DNA of 64,000 bases. Source: Geomonas sp. RF6 (GTDB lineage Bacteria > Desulfobacterota > Desulfuromonadia > Geobacterales > Geobacteraceae). Location of the stretch: assembly GCF_021044625.1 (NCBI RefSeq), contig NZ_CP087999.1, positions 2,063,001 to 2,127,000 on the forward strand. The letters run 5' to 3'. The position numbers and the translations under genes are program-made. The notes beneath the pieces were generated by a model, which did no database searches, was not told the origin of the DNA, and saw only the letters and a list, made by a program, of their open reading frames with translations. Below, one piece after another: positions 11,900 through 20,952 of the stretch. Positions within the stretch are counted from its first letter, which is position 1. Each line of letters opens with the position of its first letter.

Positions 11900-12313
11900 A
11901 TGGCTGAAAAACTGAAGATTGAGCTGATTACGCCGTACCGGAAGGTCCTTTCGGAAGAGGTGGACGAGATCACCGCCAACGGTGCACTCGGCGAGTTCGG
12001 GGTACTCCCGGGCCACGCGCCTTTTTTGACCTCCCTGAAGATCGGCGAGCTTGCCTACAAGCAGGACGGGAAGGTGCATCACCTTGCTGTGAACTGGGGG
12101 TACTTCGAGGTCGAGGACGACAAGGTCACCGTGCTGGTGGAGACCGCCGAGCGTGCCGACGAGATCGACCTGGAGCGCGCAAGGACTGCCATGGGCCGTG
12201 CTGAAGAGGCTCTGAAGACCCTCTCCCCGGAAGACCACAATTTCCGCGTCGCCGAAGCCGCTCTCGAGCGCGCGGTGATCAGGGTTCAGGTCGCAGGGAA
12301 GGCAAAGTCGTAA
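11900..12313 (+). CDS. atpC: ATP synthase F1 subunit epsilon
   Basis: A 137-residue epsilon subunit. The N-terminal beta-sandwich has ITPYRKVLSEEVDEI and the FGVLPGHAPFLTSL signature; the C-terminal part is two helices rich in Ala and Glu. It connects gamma to the c-ring and inhibits ATP hydrolysis. The ATG at 11900 is chosen (GAGG just upstream) over an in-frame ATG at 11864 lying in the hairpin. It is the last gene of the operon, followed by a strong terminator. Confidence 0.95.
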   Translation: MAEKLKIELITPYRKVLSEEVDEITANGALGEFGVLPGHAPFLTSLKIGELAYKQDGKVHHLAVNWGYFEVEDDKVTVLVETAERADEIDLERARTAMGRAEEALKTLSPEDHNFRVAEAALERAVIRVQVAGKAKS

Positions 12314-12337
12314 GAGTGACATACAATTGAGTTTGGT

Positions 12338-12371
12338 AGAGCGGGCCTCGTGTCCGCTCTTTTTTTTTTTG
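12338..12371 (+). terminator. Terminator of the atp F1 operon
   Basis: Stem AGAGCGG (12338-12344) with CCGCTCT (12354-12360), then an unbroken run of about 12 T. Confidence 0.93.
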
Positions 12372-12399
12372 CTGGCCTCGCCGGCTGCAGATTCGGTCC

Positions 12400-12498
12400 A
12401 TGTAGGCCGGGATAAGCCGCAGGCGTTCCCGGCAGTCCACCACCGACGCAGCCCGCGCCGGCGAATGCCGGAAACGCTGCGCTTATTCCGGCCTACAT
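12400..12498. repeat. Inverted pair of REP-like palindromes (family 1)
   Basis: The element opens ATGTAGGCCGGGATAAGCC and closes with its inverted partner GCTTATTCCGGCCTACAT; inside are GCGTTCCCGGCA and TGCCGGAAACGC. A near copy lies at 34940-35040 and a single unit at 27264-27296. It occupies most of the 12372-12584 gap. Confidence 0.85.
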
Positions 12499-12584
12499 GT
12501 ACCACATGTACGATTGTTGAGAACTTCGCCCCGGAAGCCGTCTGTGCTACACTGGGTTCACTCCCGTTTGAGCCCAGAGGTCCC

Positions 12585-13961
12585 ATGCACGTGCAGCACG
12601 AACTGGTAAGCCATCCGATCCCGGCACTGCTGCGAAAGCTGGCCGTTCCCGCCGGCACCGGCTTCTTCTTCAACACCATGTTCAACGTGGTGGACACCTT
12701 CTATGCCGGGCAGGTCTCCACCGAGGCGCTGGCCGCCCTCTCTCTTTCCTTCCCCGTCTTCTTCCTGATCATAGCCAACGGCTCCGGCATCTCTACCGGC
12801 ACCACCGCCCTCATAGGCCATGCACTGGGAGGAGGGAACCGGGAGGAGGCGCGCCTCCTGGCGAGCCAGGGGATATCGTTTGCTCTGGCCAACTCCGTAC
12901 TGGTCACCATAGTAGGACTCCTGAGCGCCCCGCACCTCTTCCGCATCATGGGAGCCGGGGGGACCACCCTCTCCCTCGCCGTCTCCTACATCTCCCCCCT
13001 TTTCGTGGGGAGCGTCTTCTTCATCATCAACTTCGTGCTGAATGCCATCCTGAACGCCACCGGGGACAGCCGCAGTTACCGCAACTTCCTTATCTGCTCC
13101 TTTCTGGTAAACCTGGTCCTCGACCCCTGGTTCCTCTTCGGAAGCGCCGGCATTCCGCCCCTCGGCGTTGCGGGCATCTCCTGGTCGACCGTTGTGGTGC
13201 AGTTTCTGGGGAATTGCTACCTCCTGAGGCGCGTGGCGAAGAGCGGGATGCTGGCGGGCTTTCGATGGTGGCAGCTGATCCCCCAGGGGCGCGCCTACCT
13301 GGCGCTCGCGCAGCAGGGATTCCCCTCGGGGCTCAACGTCCTTACCATTGCCAGCGGCATCTTCGTCATCACCTGGTTCATCGGGCGCTTTGGCGGGAGT
13401 GCGGTCGCCGCCTACGGGATCGGGACGCGCATCGAGCAGCTGGCGCTTCTCCCCGCCCTCGGGATGAACGTTGCGGTCCTTGCGCTGGTGGCCCAGAACA
13501 GCGGCGCCGGAAAGGTGGAGCGGGTGATGCAGACGATCCGCCTGGCTTACGGGGGGGGATCCCTTTTCATGCTCCTGGGCACCGGCCTTATCTATCTCTG
13601 TGCAGCGCCCCTCATGGAGCTCTTTACCAGCGATCCCGCCGTCATTGCTACCGGGGTCTCCTTCCTGAGGATCGAGTGCTTCGTCCTCATCGCCTATTCG
13701 ATCCTCTACTCCAGCGTCTCGGCGCTCCAGGGGCTCAGGAGGCCCCTCTTCCCCCTGGTGATCGGGATGGTACGGCAGGTCGTCCTCCCTGTCCCGGTCT
13801 TCTTCCTCTTTGCAGAGAGCTTCGGCTGGGGGCTGTACGGCGTATGGTGGGGGTTCCTCGTCATCACCTGGATCGCCGCCGTCGTCTCCCTCTGGTTCGT
13901 GGGGCGCACCGTCGACAGCCTGGTGGGGAGGAGGGGGGCGCTGTACGGCATGAAGGAATGA
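12585..13961 (+). CDS. MATE-family efflux transporter
   Basis: A 458-residue integral membrane protein with about 12 predicted helices in two homologous halves, typical of MATE Na+/H+-drug antiporters. Visible family features are the VVDTFYAG stretch in helix 2, ILNATGDSR in the middle, and the internal repeat GMNVAVLALVAQNSGAG in the second half. The ATG at 12585 follows CAGAGG; the open frame upstream runs through a repeat and is not coding. Substrate unknown. Confidence 0.9.
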   Translation: MHVQHELVSHPIPALLRKLAVPAGTGFFFNTMFNVVDTFYAGQVSTEALAALSLSFPVFFLIIANGSGISTGTTALIGHALGGGNREEARLLASQGISFALANSVLVTIVGLLSAPHLFRIMGAGGTTLSLAVSYISPLFVGSVFFIINFVLNAILNATGDSRSYRNFLICSFLVNLVLDPWFLFGSAGIPPLGVAGISWSTVVVQFLGNCYLLRRVAKSGMLAGFRWWQLIPQGRAYLALAQQGFPSGLNVLTIASGIFVITWFIGRFGGSAVAAYGIGTRIEQLALLPALGMNVAVLALVAQNSGAGKVERVMQTIRLAYGGGSLFMLLGTGLIYLCAAPLMELFTSDPAVIATGVSFLRIECFVLIAYSILYSSVSALQGLRRPLFPLVIGMVRQVVLPVPVFFLFAESFGWGLYGVWWGFLVITWIAAVVSLWFVGRTVDSLVGRRGALYGMKE

Positions 13962-14056
13962 TGGACCACCCTCCCGCCCGCTCCTTTCTACGCTAGAATA
14001 TGAACTGCATTCGCGGAGGGGGAGCGGCCTCTGCGATCATCGTTCCGGAGCCTGCC

Positions 14057-15067
14057 ATGGACATCCCTCAGCGCTGCCAGGAGATACGGGCGCAGGTGGA
14101 AGGGGAGCTTTCTGCCACCCATGACGAGGAGGCGCGTACCGAGATTCTCGTTCAGGGGCTCTATCAGCTGAACGACCTGGTACTTGCGGAGATGGGGAAG
14201 CCGGGGAGGTCGGAGCGCTATCTGAAGGGGCAAAGCGCGGCGCTGGACCTCATCGTCTTTCTCGCCCTCCCGCTGGTGCGGGTAAAGAGCGGGACGCGCG
14301 ATCTGGTGAGTCTGCTCGTGGAGGTCGCGGAAGGGTGTTCCGACCCGGTGCTGGAGAAGAAGCTGACCGGCTACGCGAAACAGGTACTGTCGCAGTCGCA
14401 GCGCGAAGAGGGCGCCGCGCAGGGGTCGTCAGGGATAGGGTGGTACATAGCCGGCACGGCAGCCGTTTCAGTCGTGCTGATAAGCTACCTCCTCCTTTCC
14501 CTGCAGCCTCCGAAGCGTACCTCGGTCCTTAGCAGGGACGGGGGGCCCGGGGCGCGGAGCGAGACGACGGTGTCGCAGCCACTGGAGATCACGCCGTATC
14601 GACCGCCGGTTCCCCATGAGAACGGAGCCCCGGGCGCCGAGGCACCGGCGAAGCGCGCCATGAAGGTGGAAATGGGGGAGCACCTTACGAAGATAAAGGT
14701 GGTGGCGAGCCAGGTCTTGGTGCCGGTTATCGTGAAAAACGGAGGGGAGTCGGTAAAGGTTACCCTCCTCCTCGACACCGGGTCGACCCGAACTGCACTC
14801 GGCGAGCAGTTCGCGGCGAAACTCGGAGTGGACCTCACTCGTGCCAGGGGGTCGCTGGTGGAGGTAGCGGACGGCAGGGTGCTGCACTCGAAGCTGGCGA
14901 CCGTCGATGTCGTGGCGGTCGGTAGTCGGGCGCTCCCTTCCTTCGAGCTGGAGTTCTTTCCGTACAACGGGAGCGACCAGGGTTTTGACGGCTTTCTGGG
15001 GATGGATTTCCTCGGCAGGCAGCGCTACCAGATCGACGTGGAGAATGAGGTGATCCGCTGGTTTTGA
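14057..15067 (+). CDS. Membrane-anchored retropepsin-like aspartic protease
   Basis: A 336-residue protein in three parts. The N-terminal 100 residues are helical and soluble. A single transmembrane segment follows (GWYIAGTAAVSVVLISYLLLSL), then a linker and a C-terminal clan AA aspartic protease domain. The protease shows the catalytic LLLDTGSTRT motif and the typical GFLGMDFL segment near the end. Bacterial single-domain proteins of this kind act as homodimers. The start at 14057 has GGAG upstream; an ATG at 14000 is also open. Substrate unknown. Confidence 0.78.
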   Translation: MDIPQRCQEIRAQVEGELSATHDEEARTEILVQGLYQLNDLVLAEMGKPGRSERYLKGQSAALDLIVFLALPLVRVKSGTRDLVSLLVEVAEGCSDPVLEKKLTGYAKQVLSQSQREEGAAQGSSGIGWYIAGTAAVSVVLISYLLLSLQPPKRTSVLSRDGGPGARSETTVSQPLEITPYRPPVPHENGAPGAEAPAKRAMKVEMGEHLTKIKVVASQVLVPVIVKNGGESVKVTLLLDTGSTRTALGEQFAAKLGVDLTRARGSLVEVADGRVLHSKLATVDVVAVGSRALPSFELEFFPYNGSDQGFDGFLGMDFLGRQRYQIDVENEVIRWF

Positions 15068-15111
15068 CAGGCGGTGCAGCAGCTTCAAATTATTGACCAA
15101 GGGTAGGGATT

Positions 15112-15393
15112 ATGACGGAGAAAAAGAGGGAAGGGGAAGAAAGCTCGCTGGCGGAGACGGCCACCGTCATTTTTGACGCGCTGCTTCGTCCGTCGCGCAG
15201 TCTGGCAAGCGCCTCCTGTCCGTACTCGCCGCTGCGGGGGGCAGGAAAGGAAGGGGGAGAGGTGCGGGTCTTCTTTCCGCGCTGTCTGCCGATAGCGGCG
15301 ACCGCACTCCTTTTCCGCGTCAAGAGGGAAGGCTTCTCAGGCTGCCGCGCGGAGTCGCTGCCGGAGGGTGTAGCGCTGTACTGCAGGCGCTAG
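15112..15393 (+). CDS. Small protein of unknown function
   Basis: A 93-residue open frame with ATG after GGGTAGGG. The N-terminus is charged (TEKKREGEESS); the rest is a mixed hydrophobic and Arg-rich sequence with four Cys residues (SCPY, RCLP, GCRA, YCRR). I recognise no domain. It ends 5 bp from the convergent cheB stop. It may be a real small gene or chance coding in high-GC DNA. Confidence 0.4.
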   Translation: MTEKKREGEESSLAETATVIFDALLRPSRSLASASCPYSPLRGAGKEGGEVRVFFPRCLPIAATALLFRVKREGFSGCRAESLPEGVALYCRR

Positions 15394-15398
15394 AGGGG

Positions 15399-16475
15399 CT
15401 AGCTCCCTATCTTTCCTATCTCGAAACCGATCTGCTCCAGAGGGAGCACCACATCCGCCACGCCACCTTCGATGCAGGCTCGCGGCATCCCGTAGATGGT
15501 GGAGGTCTCCTCGTTCTGCACCAGGGTAACCCCCCCTTTCCCCTTCAGATGCTTCATCCCCTTCAAACCGTCATTCCCCATTCCGGTGAGGATGACGCCG
15601 AGCATGGCGCCGTTGCTCGCCTCCGACATCGTGGTGATCAGGTGGTCGACGGAGGGGATGTATATGTATTGCGGGTGTTCCGTTGTCGGCGAGGTGCGCA
15701 CCACCAGGTTGTTTCCCTGGCGCACGATGGCTGTGTGCCGCCCGCCGGGGGCGATGAGGACCTCGCCGCCGCGCACGATGTCGCCGTCCGCCGCTTCCCT
15801 GATGGAGAGGGAGCACCTGGCGTTGAGGCGGTCGGCGTAGGGGCCGGTGAAGGCTTTCGGCATGTGAATGGCCACGACGATGCCGTGCGGGAAGTTCACC
15901 GGGATGCGGGAGATAACCTCCTGGAGCGCGACGGGACCTCCGGTGGAGGCGCCTATCCCCACAAAGCCGATCTTCCTGTGGGCAAAGCGCGACGGGCGCA
16001 CCTCTGCGGGACGCACGATGCGCGGCCTCTCGATCCCAAGAGCTTTTTTCGGCACAGCAGAAACTGAGGCCTCACGCACCTTGGAGAGAAGCTCTCCCTG
16101 GAAGGTGCTCTGCGCGTCCTTCGAGTCGCTGACGTTCTTGGAGACGTAGTCCACAGCCCCCGCCTCCAGCGCCTCGAAGGTGGCCTTCGCCCCTTCGCAT
16201 GTCAGTGTCGAGACCATGAGCACCCGGGTCGGCTGCTTCGCCATGATCTGTTTCAGGGCGCTGATGCCGTCCAGGCGCGGCATCTCCACGTCCATGGTGA
16301 TGAGGTCTGGCTTCAGGGCGAGAGCCTTCTCCACCCCTTCCACCCCGTCGGAGGCGATGCCCACGATCTCGACGTTGGGCGCGCGGGAGAGCACGCCGCG
16401 AATCGCCATCCGCATGAAGGACGAGTCGTCTACGATAAGGACCCGAAGCTTGCTTTCTCGTGGTGTCGGCATCAT
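15399..16475 (-). CDS. cheB: CheB, chemotaxis protein-glutamate methylesterase
   Basis: A 358-residue CheB. The N-terminal receiver has VLIVDDSS and phosphoacceptor Asp62 (TMDVEMPRLDG). After a linker comes the methylesterase/deamidase domain with catalytic Ser in GIGASTGGP, His in VVAIHMP and Asp in TGMGNDGLKG. It removes methyl groups from chemoreceptors and resets adaptation. It is the last gene of a five-gene minus-strand operon and starts 4 nt after the HDOD gene. Confidence 0.96.
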   Translation of the reverse strand: MMPTPRESKLRVLIVDDSSFMRMAIRGVLSRAPNVEIVGIASDGVEGVEKALALKPDLITMDVEMPRLDGISALKQIMAKQPTRVLMVSTLTCEGAKATFEALEAGAVDYVSKNVSDSKDAQSTFQGELLSKVREASVSAVPKKALGIERPRIVRPAEVRPSRFAHRKIGFVGIGASTGGPVALQEVISRIPVNFPHGIVVAIHMPKAFTGPYADRLNARCSLSIREAADGDIVRGGEVLIAPGGRHTAIVRQGNNLVVRTSPTTEHPQYIYIPSVDHLITTMSEASNGAMLGVILTGMGNDGLKGMKHLKGKGGVTLVQNEETSTIYGMPRACIEGGVADVVLPLEQIGFEIGKIGS

Positions 16476-16479
16476 GGTG

Positions 16480-17382
16480 CTATTTCGCTCCTATCCCTTG
16501 GAATATGGACTGGACCAGCTCCTGTATCTCCGGCACGCGGTCCTCGAGCTCATAGCAGAAACGCTCTACATCGAGGTCCGCGAGATGGGGGGCGAACCCT
16601 TTCAGTATGGACCAGGCGGGCTCCTCCGCCAGGTTGAAGGAGACCCAGGAGCTCCCGCCGTAGTCGAGCTGGCAGACCGAGCAGAAGAGGTCGGCGAGAT
16701 TGACGATGGCGCACAGCGTGGGGTCGAGCATCGCCTCCCCAGGGGCGTGGTGCAGCGCGATCGCCTCGCAGTAGTCCTTCGGGAAATTCCACTTTCTCGC
16801 CAGGCAGTACCCGACCTCGTTGTGGGAGGTGCCGAAGAACTCCACTTCCTTCTCGCCGAGCCGGAAGGGGAGCCCCTTCACGGAGTCGAGAAGAAGCCGG
16901 AAGGTGTCCTGCTTGTAGTAGGAGAGGAAGACCTCCCCTATGTCGTGCACGATACCGACAAGGTACGCCTTCTCGGTGTCCGGGTAGCGCACGCGCTGCG
17001 CGATGATCTTCGCCACCACCCCGACGCCGAAGGAATGCTCCCAGAAGGACTTGATGTCGAAGATGCCGTCCCGCCCCTGGAAGATGTCGACAAAGGAGCA
17101 GGTGAAGGCAAGCTCGCGGATGTGACGGAAGCCGAGGTAGATGAGGGCGCGCTTCACCGATTTTATCTCGTGGGCTGGGCGGTAGATGGGGGAGTTGACC
17201 ATCCTGATGACGCGCGCCGCCAGCACCTGGTCGGCGAGGATCATATCGGCCACCTCATCAAGCTCGACTCCCGGCCGGTCCAGGAGTTCGATGACCCTGG
17301 TGGCCACCTGGGGAATGGTAGGGAGGTCCACAAAGCTCTCCACCATTTCCTGAGCCGTCTGTATCATGGCTGTTTTTTCCAT
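16480..17382 (-). CDS. HDOD-domain signalling protein
   Basis: A 300-residue protein that is nearly all HDOD domain: it opens QEMVESFVDLPTIPQVATRVIELL and carries the AADQVLAARVIRMVNSP-like segment, GIVHDIGEV and EAIALHHAPGEA. HDOD is related to HD phosphohydrolases but often lacks activity; family members act in signalling, including chemotaxis and biofilm pathways. It lies between cheR and cheB, which suggests a role in the same pathway. The start at 17382 has GAGG upstream. Confidence 0.88.
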   Translation of the reverse strand: MEKTAMIQTAQEMVESFVDLPTIPQVATRVIELLDRPGVELDEVADMILADQVLAARVIRMVNSPIYRPAHEIKSVKRALIYLGFRHIRELAFTCSFVDIFQGRDGIFDIKSFWEHSFGVGVVAKIIAQRVRYPDTEKAYLVGIVHDIGEVFLSYYKQDTFRLLLDSVKGLPFRLGEKEVEFFGTSHNEVGYCLARKWNFPKDYCEAIALHHAPGEAMLDPTLCAIVNLADLFCSVCQLDYGGSSWVSFNLAEEPAWSILKGFAPHLADLDVERFCYELEDRVPEIQELVQSIFQGIGAK

Positions 17383-17392
17383 ACCATCATCC

Positions 17393-18268
17393 TCACTTGT
17401 TATAGGTAAAGCCACCTGGGAAGTGGACGGTCTTGAACTTGTCGTTGACCCCGTGCAGCGATTCGGACTGCCCCACGAAGAAGTAGCCGTACGGCTGCAG
17501 GTTGTTGTAGAAATGCTGCACGACCTTGCTCTTGCTCGCAGTGTCGAAGTAGATGAGCACGTTGGCGCAGAAGATGAAGTCGAAGCTCTTCATGAAGAGC
17601 ATCTTGTTGTCGTCGTAAAGGTTCAGCTGCGAGAAGTTGGCGAGCCGCTTCACCTCGGGGGCGAGGTGGAACTTCCCCGGGGTCTCCTCCTTGAAGTACT
17701 TCTTCAGGTAGTAGTCGGGGGTGTTGCGGACCGAGTAGCTGTTGTACACCCCCAGTTTCGCCTGGGCGATGACCGTCTCGTTGATGTCGGTCCCCACGAT
17801 CTCTATGATCCAGTCTTTCAGGAGCGTGCTGCGCTTCTCCAGGAGGATCATCGCCATGGTGTACGCCTCTTCCCCGGAGGAGGAGCCGGCGCTCCAGATG
17901 CGCAGCTTCTTGAAGCCGATCTTTCCCTTCTGTGCCACGATCTCCGGCAGGAACTTGTTCTCCAGTGCGGTGAGCTGCGGGGGGTTGCGGAAAAAACAGG
18001 TCTCGTTGGTGGTTACCTCGTCCAGAAGCTTCCTGAGTTCCACACCGCCGGTCGTTCCGCTTTTCAGATACTGATAGTAGTCGCTGTGGCTCCTGCAGCC
18101 GGTCGCCTCCAGGCGCCGTGACAGGCGGCTCTCCAGAAAATATTTTTTCGTGCTGTGGAAATAGATCCCGCAGACGTTATATATGTAGTCCCTGAGTTGC
18201 TCGAAGTCCTTGTCGGAGATCTTCAGGGAGATACCTTTCTGTTCCAGCGCTTTTGTTTCCGGTGTCAT
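17393..18268 (-). CDS. cheR: CheR, chemoreceptor glutamate methyltransferase
   Basis: A 291-residue CheR: an N-terminal helical domain (FEQLRDYIYNVCGIYFHSTKKY) and a SAM-binding domain with RIWSAGSSSGEEAYTMAMIL and the FIFCANVLIYFD motif. It methylates receptor Glu residues using SAM, opposing CheB. The C-terminus shows no pentapeptide-binding TPR extension. Confidence 0.95.
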   Translation of the reverse strand: MTPETKALEQKGISLKISDKDFEQLRDYIYNVCGIYFHSTKKYFLESRLSRRLEATGCRSHSDYYQYLKSGTTGGVELRKLLDEVTTNETCFFRNPPQLTALENKFLPEIVAQKGKIGFKKLRIWSAGSSSGEEAYTMAMILLEKRSTLLKDWIIEIVGTDINETVIAQAKLGVYNSYSVRNTPDYYLKKYFKEETPGKFHLAPEVKRLANFSQLNLYDDNKMLFMKSFDFIFCANVLIYFDTASKSKVVQHFYNNLQPYGYFFVGQSESLHGVNDKFKTVHFPGGFTYNK

Positions 18269-18278
18269 TATCGTCCCC

Positions 18279-20153
18279 TCAGACTGATATGCGTGCGCCG
18301 GTAGACTCGCCGTCCCCTACAAGCCCCATGGGGTCGACGATCAGTGCGACCCTGCCGTCACCCATGATGGTGGAACCGCCGATACCCGGCAGGTTGGCCA
18401 GGAACTTCCCGAGGCTCTTGATGGCAACCTCCTGTTGCCCGAGGAGCCTGGTAACCACCAGTCCGATACGTTTCTCCGCAATCCCAACGATGACCACATA
18501 GCAGGTGCTCTTCTCGGTGCTGCTGAACGCTTTCCTGCTGGAGCCGAAGATCTTCTGCAGCCGCAGGAGTGGCAGGACGGAGTCCCTGAGCTTCAGGACC
18601 TCCTGCCCGCCGATGATGTGGAAGTCGGCCTCCTCGACCCTCAGCGTCTCGATGACGGAGGCGAGCGGTACGGAGTACACCTCCCCTTCCACCTCCACGA
18701 GGAGGGACTGGATGATGGCGAGGGTGAGGGGGAGCTTCAGGATGAATTCGCTTCCCTTCCCCACATCGTTCTTGATCTCGATGATGCCGTTCAGCTTGCG
18801 GATGTTGGTGCGCACCACGTCCATCCCGACGCCGCGCCCGGAGAGGTCCGTCGCCTTCTCCTTGGTGGAGAAGCCGGGGAGGAAGAGGAGATCGAGGATC
18901 TCCCGCTGCCCCATGCCGGCGAGCTCGCTCTCGGTGACCAGCCCCTTTTCCAGCGCCTTCCTGGAGACCTTCTCAGGATCGATGCCGCGGCCGTTGTCCT
19001 TTATGCTGATGACGATCTGGTTCCCCTCGTGGGCAGCTGAGAGAACGACTGTGCCGTTTCGCTCCTTGCCGGCCGCGAGCCGCTCCTCGGGGGTCTCCAG
19101 CCCGTGGTCGAGGGCGTTGCGGATCAGGTGGATGAGCGGATCGCCGATCTCGTCCACGACGGAGCGGTCGAGCTCGGTCTCCTCACCGATGATCTGCAGG
19201 TCGACCTCCTTGCCGAGGTCGCGCGCCAGGTTGCGCACGATGCGCGGGAACTTCTTGAACACCTTCTCCACCGGCAGCATGCGCATCTTGAGGACCTGCA
19301 TCTGCAGCTCCGAGGTGACGAAGTTGAGGCGCTTGGAGAGCTTGCCGAAGTCGTCGCTGAAGCCGGTCTCGTCCAGCCCCGCCTGGTAATCGGCGTAGAG
19401 CTGCACCATGCGGTTTCGTTCCAGGACAAGCTCCCCCACCTGGTTCATGAGGTCGTCCAGCCTTTTGACATCTACCCTGACGGTGGAGTTGTCGGCGAGC
19501 TCCTCCCCTTTCGGGGCTCCAGGGGCCGGTGCGGGCTTTTTGACGGCGGGCGCTTCCGGCGCCGGTGTCTTTCCCTGGGGAGCAGCGGTTGCTGCAGGGG
19601 CGGGTGCGGCTGCTGCAGCCGGTGCCGGAGCGGACGCTTCGGCGGGCGGAGCGGCAGGTGCGGCCTCGGCGGGCGATGCCGGAGCGGCGGCCTCAACTTC
19701 CGGCGCCGGCGGCGCTGGCGGTGTGGCGGGAGCGGCAGCGAGGACCTTCGCTTCTCCAGCCCCTTCCGACAGGAAAGGGAGGAGCTTCGCGATCGTCCCC
19801 TCGATTTCCCGCTCCACCATCTCACCCTGCTTGATGTCGTTCACCAGGGTCTTCACCAGGTCCACCGCCTCGAGGATCACGTCCATGATCTCCGGGTCGA
19901 CGGTAAGCTCCCCCTTGCGCAGGCGGTTCAGCACGTCCTCGGTCTTGTGGGTGACTTTCACCAGCTGGTCGAAGCCGAGGAAGCTCGAGGCGCCCTTCAC
20001 CGTGTGGATCGATCGGAAGATCCGGTTCAGGAGGTCCGCATCGGAGGGGGTCTTCTCCAGTGTCACCAGATCGTCGTCAAGTTTTTCCAAAAGCTCTGTG
20101 GTCTCCGCGAGGAAACCTTCCAACAGCTCTTGATCTTCGCATTCAATAGACAT
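18279..20153 (-). CDS. cheA: CheA, chemotaxis histidine kinase
   Basis: A 624-residue CheA. The Hpt domain carries phosphoacceptor His50 (RSIHTVKGASSFLG). A long Ala/Pro-rich linker replaces a recognisable CheY-binding P2 domain. Then come the dimerisation domain (LDDLMNQVGELVLERNRM), the HATPase with N box HLIRNALDHGLE and G boxes DNGRGID and GRGVGMDVV, and a CheW-like domain. It phosphorylates CheY and CheB in response to receptors. It sits 10 nt before cheR. Confidence 0.96.
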   Translation of the reverse strand: MSIECEDQELLEGFLAETTELLEKLDDDLVTLEKTPSDADLLNRIFRSIHTVKGASSFLGFDQLVKVTHKTEDVLNRLRKGELTVDPEIMDVILEAVDLVKTLVNDIKQGEMVEREIEGTIAKLLPFLSEGAGEAKVLAAAPATPPAPPAPEVEAAAPASPAEAAPAAPPAEASAPAPAAAAAPAPAATAAPQGKTPAPEAPAVKKPAPAPGAPKGEELADNSTVRVDVKRLDDLMNQVGELVLERNRMVQLYADYQAGLDETGFSDDFGKLSKRLNFVTSELQMQVLKMRMLPVEKVFKKFPRIVRNLARDLGKEVDLQIIGEETELDRSVVDEIGDPLIHLIRNALDHGLETPEERLAAGKERNGTVVLSAAHEGNQIVISIKDNGRGIDPEKVSRKALEKGLVTESELAGMGQREILDLLFLPGFSTKEKATDLSGRGVGMDVVRTNIRKLNGIIEIKNDVGKGSEFILKLPLTLAIIQSLLVEVEGEVYSVPLASVIETLRVEEADFHIIGGQEVLKLRDSVLPLLRLQKIFGSSRKAFSSTEKSTCYVVIVGIAEKRIGLVVTRLLGQQEVAIKSLGKFLANLPGIGGSTIMGDGRVALIVDPMGLVGDGESTGARISV

Positions 20154-20176
20154 GTCTTCGCTCCCAGAGGCGTCAG

Positions 20177-20671
20177 CTAGGCGACCGAACCGAACATACG
20201 GCGCTCATCCGCGGAGAACATCTTCTCCAGGTCGAGAAGGACGAGGAGCCTCTCCGCCTGGTTGATGACGCCGGCCATGCACTCCTGCTCGATCCCGGTG
20301 GAGACCACCGGAGGGGGAGGCTGGATTTCCTTTTCGGAGATACGGATCACCTCGGAGACCTCGTCCACGATGAACCCCATGAGCTCCCCCATGACTTCCA
20401 TCACCATGATGCGGGTGCGCTTGTCCCACTCTGCCTCAGGCAGGTCAAACTTGCGGCGCAGCGAGATGATCGGGATGACCTTGCCGCGAAGGTTAATGAC
20501 ACCTTCCACGTAGTGGGGGGTGTTGGGGACCCGGGTGATATTGAGCATGCGGATGATTTCCCTTACCATCAGCACGTTGATGCCGTATTCTTCCTTCTCG
20601 AGGTTGAAGCTGACGAGCTGGATCAGCTCCCCCACCGACTCCTCTCCCTTTACCTTAAGCGCGGTCTGCAT
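20177..20671 (-). CDS. cheW: CheW, receptor-kinase coupling protein
   Basis: A 164-residue CheW of the SH3-like double barrel type. Family features include EYGINVLMVREII, TRVPNTPHYVEGVINLRGKVIPIISLR and MGFIVDEVSEVIRI. It bridges chemoreceptors and CheA. It is the first gene of the operon, with AGGAGGTCGCC before the ATG and a sigma-28-like element about 60 bp upstream. Confidence 0.95.
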   Translation of the reverse strand: MQTALKVKGEESVGELIQLVSFNLEKEEYGINVLMVREIIRMLNITRVPNTPHYVEGVINLRGKVIPIISLRRKFDLPEAEWDKRTRIMVMEVMGELMGFIVDEVSEVIRISEKEIQPPPPVVSTGIEQECMAGVINQAERLLVLLDLEKMFSADERRMFGSVA

Positions 20672-20722
20672 GGCGACCTCCTGAAATGGTAATTCTTCCG
20701 CACGGGTACGTACTAAAGATAC

Positions 20723-20749
20723 CTATCGGCTTTGAGCCGAAATTGTTGA
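20723..20749 (-). promoter_or_regulatory. Candidate sigma-28 (FliA-type) promoter of the cheW operon
   Basis: Read on the minus strand: TCAA, 15 bp, then GCCGATAG, a 7 of 8 match to GCCGATAA. The -35 part is a weak match. It lies 52 bp before cheW. A 6-3-6 palindrome TCGGCT/AGCCGA overlaps the -10 element. Confidence 0.5.
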
Positions 20750-20791
20750 AGCAAAATCTTTCCGCCGGTCCGGGAGGCACAGCGGTAACTA

Positions 20792-20808
20792 TTTGACGAG
20801 GCGTCAAA
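20792..20808. promoter_or_regulatory. Perfect palindrome in the cheW/response-regulator divergent region
   Basis: TTTGACG-AGG-CGTCAAA has 7-bp arms with a 3-bp centre. It could be an operator for either divergent gene. No known regulator matched. Confidence 0.4.
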
Positions 20809-20857
20809 ATGCGCGCAACAAAAATTCAGAAACGGTGTCATGGATCACGTCATTTTA

Positions 20858-20886
20858 TTGACATTGGCGTCCGATCCCGCTATAGT
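20858..20886 (+). promoter_or_regulatory. Sigma-70 promoter of the sigma-54 response regulator gene
   Basis: TTGACA at 20858-20863, 17 bp, TATAGT at 20881-20886: a near-consensus housekeeping promoter about 65 bp before the start codon. Confidence 0.85.
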
Positions 20887-20952
20887 TTGTGGCGCGCTAT
20901 GATCCTGTATCGGTTTGAGCGCAAGCAACTTTAATCCGAAATCGGAGTGATG

